Of a stretch of DNA of 64,000 nucleotides, positions 1 through 7,050 are shown piece by piece (within the stretch, counting starts at the first letter, position 1; each line of letters opens with the position of its first letter). The notes beneath the pieces were generated by a model. That model did no database searches. It had not been told where the DNA came from and saw nothing but the letters and a program-made list of their open reading frames with translations. Source of the DNA: Streptomyces sclerotialus. Lineage in GTDB: Bacteria > Actinomycetota > Actinomycetes > Streptomycetales > Streptomycetaceae. Location: positions 1 through 64,000 of the forward strand of contig JODX01000010.1 of assembly GCA_000719105.1 (NCBI GenBank), in the 5' to 3' direction. Position numbers and translations under genes: made by a program.

Positions 1-339
1 AACGCCTACCGCGACTACCTCGAACTGCACGGCCTGTCCGTGCAGCTGGCCGAGGCGCTCGCCGAGTACTGGCACGCACGCGTCCGCGCCGAACTCGGCT
101 TCGGCGGTGAGGACCCGGCGGCCATCGAGGACATGTTCGACCTGAAGTACCGGGGCGCCCGGTTCTCCCTCGGCTACGGCGCCTGCCCGAACCTGGAGGA
201 CCGCGCGAAGATCGCCGAACTGCTCCGGCCGGAGCGGATCGGCGTCCACCTCTCCGAGGAGTTCCAGCTCCACCCCGAGCAGTCCACCGACGCCATCGTC
301 ATCCACCACCCCGAGGCCAAGTACTTCAACGCGCGCTAG
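1..339 (+). CDS. metH: Cobalamin-dependent methionine synthase, C-terminal end (partial)
   Basis: The reading frame is open from base 1, so the gene begins outside the window and only the last 112 residues are seen. They match the reactivation domain of MetH, which binds S-adenosylmethionine and remethylates oxidised cob(II)alamin. The AdoMet-binding stretch RGARFSLGYGACPNLED and the closing HPEAKYFNAR are characteristic of the family. MetH transfers methyl groups from methyltetrahydrofolate to homocysteine in the cytoplasm. A strong hairpin follows 26 bp after the stop. The identification is firm; nothing can be said of the upstream catalytic domains. Confidence 0.95.
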   Translation, partial: NAYRDYLELHGLSVQLAEALAEYWHARVRAELGFGGEDPAAIEDMFDLKYRGARFSLGYGACPNLEDRAKIAELLRPERIGVHLSEEFQLHPEQSTDAIVIHHPEAKYFNAR

Positions 340-364
340 CCCACCCGGCAGCCACCTCCGAAAA

Positions 365-406
365 GCCTGTGCCCCACGCGGCGGACGTGCCGCGTGGGGC
401 ACAGGC
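365..406 (+). terminator. Perfect 18-bp hairpin after metH
   Basis: Arms 365-382 and 389-406 are perfectly complementary around a 6-nt loop. There is no T-tract, as is usual for Streptomyces terminators. It begins 26 bp after the metH stop and probably ends that transcript. Confidence 0.85.
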
Positions 407-490
407 CGGCCGAGGCCGTGTCGCGCCTCTTGCGCGGCATCCGTACAGGTGCTCCGGCCGACCGGGCCGTACACTGGTCGGTCCATTGCA

Positions 491-523
491 GCAGGCCGGT
501 TCCCCGCACGGGAACCGGCCTGC
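491..523 (+). promoter_or_regulatory. 14-bp hairpin in the leader of the HAD gene
   Basis: Arms 491-504 and 510-523 pair perfectly around a 5-nt loop, only about 10 bp before the Shine-Dalgarno (533-540) of the next gene. A TACACT hexamer at 470-475 could be a -10 box, which would put the hairpin inside the mRNA leader. It may stabilise or attenuate the transcript, or may simply be a second terminator for metH. Confidence 0.5.
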
Positions 524-548
524 TCGTCCCTCAAGGAGGTGCGCCCGG

Positions 549-1286
549 ATGACGACAACGGTCCCCGCGCCAGGCAACCGTCCCCAAGCCGTCGCCCCGG
601 CCCGAACAGGGGCAACGCCACTGGTCGGCGGCCCCGAGCTGCAGGCCGTGCTCCTCGACATGGACGGAACCCTGGTGGACACCGAGGGCTTCTGGTGGGA
701 CGTCGAGGTGGAGGTGTTCGCCGGCCTCGGTCACACCCTCGACGACGCCTGGCGCCATGTCGTGGTCGGCGGTCCCATGACCCGCAGCGCCGGGTTCCTG
801 ATCGAGGCCACCGGCGCGGACATCACCCTCGCCGAGCTCTCGGTACTGCTCAACGACGGGTTCGAGGACCGGATCGGGCGCACGCTGCCGCTGATGCCGG
901 GCGCCGCCCGGCTGCTGGCCGAACTGTCCGCCCACGGCATGCCCACCGCCCTGGTCTCCGCCTCCCACCGGCGCATCATCGACCGGGTCCTCGCCTCGCT
1001 GGGCCCGCAGCACTTCACGCTGACCGTCGCGGGCGACGAGGTGGAGCGGACCAAGCCGCATCCCGACCCGTACCTGCTGGCCGCCGCGCGGCTGGGCGCC
1101 GATCCGGCCGGATGCGCGGTGATCGAGGACACCGCGACCGGAGTCGCGGCCGCCGAGGCGGCGGGCTGTCAGGTGGTCGCCGTGCCCTCGGTGGCACCCA
1201 TCGCCGCGGCCGCCCGGCGCACGGTCGTCCCTTCCCTCGAAGAAGTCGATCTGCCCTTTCTCCGCGGGCTGATGACGGTCCGGTGA
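549..1286 (+). CDS. HAD-superfamily phosphatase (beta-phosphoglucomutase-like)
   Basis: A 245-residue cytoplasmic haloacid-dehalogenase-type hydrolase. Motif I DMDGT (Asp37 nucleophile, Asp39 acid/base) is followed by an alpha-helical cap, a motif II serine (LVSASHR), a motif III lysine (ERTKPHPDP) and motif IV VIEDTATG. This arrangement is typical of beta-phosphoglucomutase-like sugar phosphatases, but the substrate cannot be read from sequence. The ATG at 549 was chosen because AAGGAGGT lies 8 nt upstream; a longer frame back to 369 would run through the metH terminator. The first 30 residues are a non-conserved Pro/Ala-rich extension. It appears monocistronic. Confidence 0.9.
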   Translation: MTTTVPAPGNRPQAVAPARTGATPLVGGPELQAVLLDMDGTLVDTEGFWWDVEVEVFAGLGHTLDDAWRHVVVGGPMTRSAGFLIEATGADITLAELSVLLNDGFEDRIGRTLPLMPGAARLLAELSAHGMPTALVSASHRRIIDRVLASLGPQHFTLTVAGDEVERTKPHPDPYLLAAARLGADPAGCAVIEDTATGVAAAEAAGCQVVAVPSVAPIAAAARRTVVPSLEEVDLPFLRGLMTVR

Positions 1287-1748
1287 GGACTTGACGGTAC
1301 TGATCACGGAAATGCGCCAGGTGATCACCTGGCGTACGGAATGGAATACGAGGTAAAGCCGGAGAAGCCCACCGCACGGAATTCGGCGGCCCCGGCCGGC
1401 CGAATTCCGATAGCGGCCGACCTGTTCGGCACTTGTGACGTTCACCACTCGGCGAGGGGCCGGCATCCAGGTCGAGGGGTGTCCGCTTCTCCCGTTCCGG
1501 GGTGATCGATGCCCCCTTGTGTCCCGATTGGTGCACGGTGCACCAATAGCTCGGCGGGCTGTCTGTTCAGTGCGTCCGCATTCGATTCCGCAGCGTGATG
1601 AGGTGTACGGGGAACTCAACTCCGGTGCCAGCGGGCGGCACTCGCGGTCCGGTCTAATGTCATCGCGAGAACATCGTTTACCTCGTGGCCCGCCCGCACA
1701 CCCCAGCCGCCGGGTCCACGTCATCGACAGCTCTGGAGAAGTACGAGC
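1287..1748. other. Non-coding interval with three inverted repeats
   Basis: No supported gene. It holds a 20-bp perfect palindrome at 1315-1334, a hairpin at 1377-1409 (11-bp arms 1377-1387 and 1399-1409) that may terminate the HAD gene, and the palindrome at 1527-1547 listed separately. A TAATGT hexamer at 1655-1660 is a possible -10 for the downstream lipoprotein gene, leaving a leader of about 85 nt. Confidence 0.6.
1527..1547. promoter_or_regulatory. Candidate operator: ATTGGTGCAC-G-GTGCACCAAT
   Basis: Two perfectly complementary 10-bp arms flank a single central base. This is the size and symmetry of a dimeric repressor site rather than a hairpin. It lies about 200 bp before the first peptide-binding lipoprotein gene and 108 bp before a possible -10 box. 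The cognate regulator is unknown. Confidence 0.5.
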
Positions 1749-3350
1749 ATGAAGCGCAAGACCCTGGTGCTGCCGGCCGCGATCGGCCTGCTCGCCCCCG
1801 TGCTCGCCGCCTGCGGCGGATCCGATGGCGGGGGCGGCGGGGACGCGATCGTCGTGGGCACCACCGACCAGGTCACCGCGTCCAAGGACGCCCCCGCGCC
1901 GCTCGACCCCGCGTACGCGTACGACGTCGGCACCTGGAACGTCCTGCGCCAGACCGTGCAGACCCTCATGGTGCAGCCGCGCGGCGACGGCGCGCCGGAG
2001 CCCGAGGCCGCCAAGAGCTGCGGCTTCACCGACAGCGGCAACGAGCGCTACGCCTGCACGCTGCGCAAGGACCTCACCTTCGCCAACGGTGATGCGATCA
2101 CCGCCGAGGACGTGAAGTTCTCCATCGACCGCGCACGCTCCCTCAAGGCCGACAGCGGTGTGTCCGCCCTGCTGTCGACCATCCAGCTCGTGGAGACCAA
2201 GGGCGACCGCGAGGTGATCTTCCACCTCAACGGCCCCGACGCCACCCTGCCGTACAAGCTCTCCACCTCCGTCGCGGGCATCGTCAACCCCGACGACTAC
2301 GCCAAGAACAAGCTCCGCGAGGGCTTCGAGGTCGACGGCTCCGGGCCGTACACCCTGGAGACCGAGGTCAAGAACGGCGAACTCGTCAGCGCCGTCTTCA
2401 CCAAGAACCCCAACTACAAGGGGATCCTGGAGCCGAAGAACGACAAGGTCGAACTGCGCACCTTCGAGGACGCCGACGCCATGGGCACCGCGCTCGACGC
2501 GGGCGACATCCAGCTGATGACCCGCACCATGACCCCGAAGCAGGTCGACAAGCTCTCCGCCGACGCCGGTGACACCATCGACCTCGTCGAGTCGCCCGGT
2601 CTGGAGATCCGCTACCTCGCCTTCAACACCGACGCCGCCCCGGTCAAGTCCCGCGCCGTCCGCCAGGCGATGGCCCAGATCATCGACCGCGGCAAGCTCG
2701 TCTCCAAGGTGTACGGCACCCAGGCCGAGCCGCTCTACTCGCTCGTCCCGGCCTCCGTCACCGGCCACTCCAACTCGTTCTTCAACACGTACGGCACACC
2801 CGACACCGGCAAGGCCGAGTCGCTCCTCACCGAGGCCGGTATCACCACCCCGGTGAAGCTGACCCTGCACTACACGACCGACCACTACGGCGCCGTCACC
2901 AAGCAGGAGTTCGAGGAGCTGCAGGCACAGCTCAACGCCAGCGGCCTGTTCGACGTCGACATCGAGGGCACCCCCTGGGCCACCTTCCGGCCCGCCCAGC
3001 TGGACGGCGAGTACGCCGTGTACGGCCTGGGCTGGTTCCCCGACTTCCCGGACGCCGACAACTTCCTGGCGCCGTTCCTCGACAAGGACAACTTCCTCGG
3101 CTCGCCCTACACCAACGGCGAGGTCCGCAAGACCCTCATTCCCGAGTCCCGCCGTGAGGCCGACCGCCTCAACGCCGCCGAGAGCCTGACCGCCATGCAG
3201 GACATCGTGGCCGACGACGTACCGGTCCTGCCGCTCTGGCAGGGCAAGCAGTACGCCGCGGTGAGCGACGACATCACCGGCGGTGACTGGGCCCTCAACT
3301 CCACTTCCACGCTTCAGCTGTGGGAGCTCGGCCGCGGCGTCAGCGGCTGA
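1749..3350 (+). CDS. Oligopeptide-type solute-binding lipoprotein (SBP family 5), copy 1
   Basis: A 533-residue extracytoplasmic binding protein of the DppA/OppA class (SBP_bac_5). A lipoprotein signal sequence ends in the lipobox LAAC with lipidated Cys22, followed by a Ser/Gly linker. The body has family hallmarks such as the disrupted-strand pattern LRKDLTFANGDAITAEDVKFSIDR and a repeated ITGHxNxFF segment. ATG 1749 has GGAGAAG 8-14 nt upstream. The adjacent gene (3464-5044) is a paralogue. No Opp/Dpp permease or ATPase gene lies nearby, so it either shares a remote transporter or acts as a sensor. The ligand is unknown; peptides are the family default. Confidence 0.9.
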   Translation: MKRKTLVLPAAIGLLAPVLAACGGSDGGGGGDAIVVGTTDQVTASKDAPAPLDPAYAYDVGTWNVLRQTVQTLMVQPRGDGAPEPEAAKSCGFTDSGNERYACTLRKDLTFANGDAITAEDVKFSIDRARSLKADSGVSALLSTIQLVETKGDREVIFHLNGPDATLPYKLSTSVAGIVNPDDYAKNKLREGFEVDGSGPYTLETEVKNGELVSAVFTKNPNYKGILEPKNDKVELRTFEDADAMGTALDAGDIQLMTRTMTPKQVDKLSADAGDTIDLVESPGLEIRYLAFNTDAAPVKSRAVRQAMAQIIDRGKLVSKVYGTQAEPLYSLVPASVTGHSNSFFNTYGTPDTGKAESLLTEAGITTPVKLTLHYTTDHYGAVTKQEFEELQAQLNASGLFDVDIEGTPWATFRPAQLDGEYAVYGLGWFPDFPDADNFLAPFLDKDNFLGSPYTNGEVRKTLIPESRREADRLNAAESLTAMQDIVADDVPVLPLWQGKQYAAVSDDITGGDWALNSTSTLQLWELGRGVSG

Positions 3351-3401
3351 CCTGATCGACACCCCGCATCCCGCACCCCCCACTTGCACGACCTGACAGC
3401 C

Positions 3402-3431
3402 GCTCCGGGCCCGCACCGCCGGGCCCGGAGC
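3402..3431 (+). terminator. Hairpin between the two SBP genes
   Basis: Perfect 11-bp arms at 3402-3412 and 3421-3431 with an 8-nt loop. It would separate or attenuate transcription between the paralogous lipoprotein genes. Confidence 0.6.
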
Positions 3432-3463
3432 TCTCGTGACCCGACGACACAAGGCACATGTAA

Positions 3464-5044
3464 GTGAACATGCGTAAGAACCTGCCGGTCCTGTCCCTCA
3501 CGACGGGACTCGCCGTCTGCCTGCTCGCCGGCTGCGGCTCGGAGACGGGCAGCTCCTCCGGCGGCTCCTCCGTAGTGATGGGAATGTCGGACGACGTCCT
3601 CGCCACCGACCCCGCCTCCGGCTACGACCCCGGCTCCTGGCTGCTCTTCAACAACGTCTTCCAGTCGTTGCTGAGCTTCCCCAACGGCTCCACGGAACCC
3701 GAGCCCGAGGCCGCGGAGGAGTGCTCCTTCACCGACACGAGCACCCAGGAGTACACCTGCACGCTCCGGGACGGCCTGACGTTCAGCAACGGTGAGTCCC
3801 TCACCTCCAAGGACGTGAAGTTCTCCTTCGACCGCATGCTGAAGATCAACGACGGCGACGGCCCGGCGGTCATGTTCCCCATGCTCGACAAGGTCGAGAC
3901 GCCGGACGAGAAGACCGTGGTCTTCACACTCAAGTACGCCGACGCCACCTTCCCCAGCAAGATCGCCTCCGGTGCCGGCTCGATCGTCGACCACCGCTCC
4001 TACGACGCCGACGGGCTGCGCAAGGACGGCGAGGCGGTCGGCTCCGGCCCCTACAAGCTGGAGTCCTACGGCGAGGACGAGGCCGTCTTCTCGGTCAACG
4101 ACAAGTACAAGGGCAACGCCCATGTCGAGAACTCCGGCGTCACGCTGAAGTTCTTCCACGGCGACCAGGACGCCCTGAAGAAGGCCGTCCTCGACAACGA
4201 GATCGACATCGCCTACCGCGGTCTGACCGCCGACGACATCGCGGACATCCAGGCGGACAGCTCCGTCGACAGCGCCATCGACATCGTGGACGGCACCGGC
4301 GCCGAGGTGCAGCACCTGGTCTTCAACATGGACGACCCCGTGGCGGGCCGGCCCGGCGTCCGCAAGGCCATCGCCTACCTGCTCGACCGCGAGGCCCTCG
4401 TCGAGAAGGTCTACAAGAACACCGCCACACCGCTGTACTCGATCATCCCGGCCGGTATCACCGGCCACAACACGGCCTTCTTCGACACCTACGGCGCCCG
4501 CCCCTCCAAGGCGGAGGCCGAGGCGGCCCTGCAGGCCGACGGCATCACCGACAAGGTGAAGCTGACTCTCTGGTCGACACCCACGCGCTATGGTCCCGCC
4601 ACCGACCAGGAGCTGGAGACCATCGCCAAGCAGCTCAACGCCAGCGGCCTGTTCGAGGCGACGGTCCAGTCGGTGGCCTTCGACCAGTACGAGAAGGACA
4701 TCGCCGACGGCAAGTACGGCGTGTACGTGAAGGGCTGGGTGCCCGACTACCCGGATCCCGACAACTTCACCGGCCCCTTCTTCGGTGAGGGCAACGTCCT
4801 CGACAACAACTACACCAACAAGAACATCACCGGCACGCTCCTGCCGCAGACCGCCGCCCAGAGCGAGCGCTCGGCGACCGAGAAGGAGTACGCCGAGCTC
4901 CAGAACATCGTGGCCGAGGAGATCCCCGTCCTCCCGGTCTGGCAGGCCAAGCAGTACGCCGTCGTCCGCGACAACGTGTACGGCCTCGAGTACTGCCTCG
5001 ACGCGTCGACGGTGTTCCGCTTCTGGGAGATCAGCAAGGGCTGA
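3464..5044 (+). CDS. Oligopeptide-type solute-binding lipoprotein (SBP family 5), copy 2
   Basis: A 526-residue paralogue of the preceding gene with the same layout: signal peptide ending LLAGC (lipid-modified Cys24), a Ser/Gly linker, then the SBP family 5 fold (CTLRDGLTFSNGESLTSKDVKFSFDR). The C-terminal EEIPVLPVWQAKQYAVV closely parallels VPVLPLWQGKQYAAV in copy 1, pointing to tandem duplication with divergence. GTG 3464 has AAGG about 9 nt upstream; ATG 3470 is an alternative. It has no linked permease. The gene is followed by a long hairpin shared with the convergent response-regulator gene. Confidence 0.9.
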   Translation: MNMRKNLPVLSLTTGLAVCLLAGCGSETGSSSGGSSVVMGMSDDVLATDPASGYDPGSWLLFNNVFQSLLSFPNGSTEPEPEAAEECSFTDTSTQEYTCTLRDGLTFSNGESLTSKDVKFSFDRMLKINDGDGPAVMFPMLDKVETPDEKTVVFTLKYADATFPSKIASGAGSIVDHRSYDADGLRKDGEAVGSGPYKLESYGEDEAVFSVNDKYKGNAHVENSGVTLKFFHGDQDALKKAVLDNEIDIAYRGLTADDIADIQADSSVDSAIDIVDGTGAEVQHLVFNMDDPVAGRPGVRKAIAYLLDREALVEKVYKNTATPLYSIIPAGITGHNTAFFDTYGARPSKAEAEAALQADGITDKVKLTLWSTPTRYGPATDQELETIAKQLNASGLFEATVQSVAFDQYEKDIADGKYGVYVKGWVPDYPDPDNFTGPFFGEGNVLDNNYTNKNITGTLLPQTAAQSERSATEKEYAELQNIVAEEIPVLPVWQAKQYAVVRDNVYGLEYCLDASTVFRFWEISKG

Positions 5045-5059
5045 CGCGCAGCGACGCGC

Positions 5060-5106
5060 ACCGGCAGAGGGCGCCCCCTCGTCACGAAGGGGCGCCCTCT
5101 GCCGGT
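5060..5106. terminator. Bidirectional terminator between convergent genes
   Basis: Arms 5060-5077 and 5089-5106 form a perfect 18-bp stem, with a few further pairs inside the loop. It lies between the + strand SBP gene and the - strand response regulator and could serve both. Confidence 0.85.
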
Positions 5107-5124
5107 GTCATGAGCGGCCGGGAC

Positions 5125-5796
5125 CTACTGCGCGCCGGGACGGACCAGTCCGCTCTCGTACGCGTACACCGCGGCCTGCACCCGGTCCCGCAGCCCCAGC
5201 TTGGTCAGCACATGACCCACGTGCGTCTTCACGGTCGTCTCGCTGACGAACAGATCGGCCGCGATCTCGGCGTTGGACAGCCCGCGCGCCACCAGCTTCA
5301 GCACCTCGACCTCGCGGTCGGTCAGCGTGTGCAGCGTGTCCGGCACCGGTTCCTCACCGGACGGCAGATGGGTCGCGTACTTGTCCAGGAGCCGACGCGT
5401 GATGCTGGGCGCGAGCATCGCCTCACCGGCCGCCACCACGCGGATCGCCTGCACCAGCTCGTTGGCCGGAGCGTCCTTGAGCAGAAAGCCGCTGGCACCC
5501 GCCCGCAGCGCCTCCACCACGTACTCGTCGAGGTCGAAGGTGGTCAGCACCAGCACCTTGGCGGGACCGTCCCGGCCGGGCCCGGTGATCTGCCGGGTCG
5601 CCTCGACACCGTCCATCCGCGGCATACGGATGTCCATCAGGACCACATCGGGCTGCAGGGCACGCACCTGGTCGAGCGCCTGGAGACCGTCCCCGGCCTC
5701 GCCCACGACCGCGATGTCCTGCTCCGCCTCCAGGATCATCCGGAAGCCGGTTCTCAGCAGCGGCTGGTCGTCGACCAGTAGGACGCGGATGGCCAC
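5125..5796 (-). CDS. NarL/FixJ-family response regulator (orphan)
   Basis: A 223-residue two-component response regulator. The receiver domain (about 1-120) has the acidic pair Asp9/Asp10, the phospho-acceptor Asp55 in VVLMDIRMPRMDG, a switch threonine in VLTTFD and the conserved lysine in FLLKDA. A LuxR-type helix-turn-helix fills the C-terminus (LTDREVEVLKLVARGLSNAEIAADLFVSETTVKTH). GTG 5796 was chosen because AAGGAGA lies just upstream and residues begin directly at the first beta-strand. No histidine kinase is adjacent, so its partner is unlinked. The stop of the downstream-lying nuclease gene on the same strand is only 14 bp before this start, suggesting co-transcription. Confidence 0.93.
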   Translation of the reverse strand: MAIRVLLVDDQPLLRTGFRMILEAEQDIAVVGEAGDGLQALDQVRALQPDVVLMDIRMPRMDGVEATRQITGPGRDGPAKVLVLTTFDLDEYVVEALRAGASGFLLKDAPANELVQAIRVVAAGEAMLAPSITRRLLDKYATHLPSGEEPVPDTLHTLTDREVEVLKLVARGLSNAEIAADLFVSETTVKTHVGHVLTKLGLRDRVQAAVYAYESGLVRPGAQ

Positions 5797-5810
5797 AAGA
5801 GTCTCCTTCG

Positions 5811-6716
5811 CTAGTCCCGCCCCATTCTGCCCTGGACGTCCCCGTCGGCCGCGGGCGCCCCGACCGGCAGCGGATACGGCGGGGGAGTGCCCCCGAACTC
5901 CGGGCACACCGCCTGGTGGTCGCACCAGCCGCAGAGCTTGGTGCGCCGCGGCCGCCAGTCACCGGACTCGGTGGCGAGACGGATCGCCTCCCACAGAGCC
6001 AGCAGCTTCCGCTCCACGCGCTCCAGGTCCGCCACGACCGGGTCGTACGTCAGCACGTCACCGCTGCCCAGGTACACCAGCTGCAGCCGGCGCGGGACCA
6101 CCCGCTTCAGCCGCCACACCACCAGGGCGTAGAACTTCATCTGGAACAGGGCGCTCTCCGCGTACTCCGGCCGCGGCGCCTTGCCCGTCTTGTAGTCGAC
6201 GATCCGCACCTCGCCGGTGGGCGCCACGTCGACCCGGTCGATGATGCCCCGCAGCCTCAGCCCCGACTCCAGCTCGGCCTCGACGAACAGCTCCCGCTCG
6301 GCCGGCTCCAGCCGGGTCGGGTCCTCCAGCGTGAACCAGCGCTCGACCAGCTGCTCCGCCTCGCCGAGCCAGCGGGCCAGCCGCTCGCCCTCCGGATCGT
6401 CCGCGAACAGCTCCGCGACCTCCGGCCGCGTCTCGCGCAGCCGGTCCCACTGGCCGGGGACGAGCGCCCTGGCCCGCGGAGCCGTGCGCTCGGCGGCGGG
6501 CGCGTCGAAGAGCCGCTCCAGCACCGCGTGCACCAGCGTGCCGCGCGTGGCCGCCTCGCTCGGCTTCTCGGGCAGCTTGTCGATCACCCGGAACCGGTAG
6601 AGCAGCGGGCACTGCATGAAGTCGCCGGCGCGCGAGGGCGACAGCGACGTCGGGGGTGCGGTGGTCACGACACCGCTCCGTGCCGTGGAGCCGGTGCCGT
6701 CGGTACGGGTTTCCAT
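5811..6716 (-). CDS. RecB-like PD-(D/E)XK nuclease with Fe-S cysteines
   Basis: A 301-residue stand-alone exonuclease of the RecB/Cas4/AddB type (PDDEXK_1). It has an early SPSRAGDFMQCPLLYRF with the first cysteine, the nuclease core IIDRVDVAPTGEVRIVDYKTGK (Asp, then D-x-K), a later QMKFYAL helix, and C-terminal LCGWCDHQAVCP. The four cysteines match the iron-staple arrangement that holds a 4Fe-4S cluster in AddB and Cas4. It probably acts in DNA repair. ATG 6716 lacks a Shine-Dalgarno but has TATCGT at 6725-6730 (minus strand), so the message is probably leaderless. It may be co-transcribed with the response regulator. Confidence 0.88.
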   Translation of the reverse strand: METRTDGTGSTARSGVVTTAPPTSLSPSRAGDFMQCPLLYRFRVIDKLPEKPSEAATRGTLVHAVLERLFDAPAAERTAPRARALVPGQWDRLRETRPEVAELFADDPEGERLARWLGEAEQLVERWFTLEDPTRLEPAERELFVEAELESGLRLRGIIDRVDVAPTGEVRIVDYKTGKAPRPEYAESALFQMKFYALVVWRLKRVVPRRLQLVYLGSGDVLTYDPVVADLERVERKLLALWEAIRLATESGDWRPRRTKLCGWCDHQAVCPEFGGTPPPYPLPVGAPAADGDVQGRMGRD

Positions 6717-7050
6717 GACCAAAGACGATACGGCCCGGCACCGACAACCGGACGGCCACGAGCGGTACGACCCGGCCGGACCGGCGCCCGGCGGAGATCG
6801 TCCGCCGCCTGTGCGGACGGTCGCGCCGGTGGCGGAGGGGACGGTTGCGGCCGGGGCCGGCGGGTAGCCGTGCGGACGGCGACGGACGGGAGGCGGCGAC
6901 GTGCACAGGGAGGGTGGGCCCCGTGCGACGGAGCGGGGAACAGAAAGGGTGCCGGGGCGGAACGAGCGGGAACGACCGCATAGCATCGACCACGGACCCT
7001 TCCGCTCCGCGACGACCGGTGGCGGGAGACGCTTCGATCGAGGGGACATC
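6717..7050. other. Divergent promoter region (nuclease / M50 protease)
   Basis: No supported gene. On the minus strand a TATCGT -10 (6725-6730) fits leaderless transcription of the nuclease. On the plus strand TAGCAT at 6981-6986 is a candidate -10 for the protease gene, about 65 bp before its start. I see no convincing -35 boxes and no strong repeats. Confidence 0.45.

Noticed and set aside
531..3452. 973-residue minus-strand open frame over the HAD and first SBP gene
   Set aside because: Antisense shadow of two real genes, composed of low-complexity residues.
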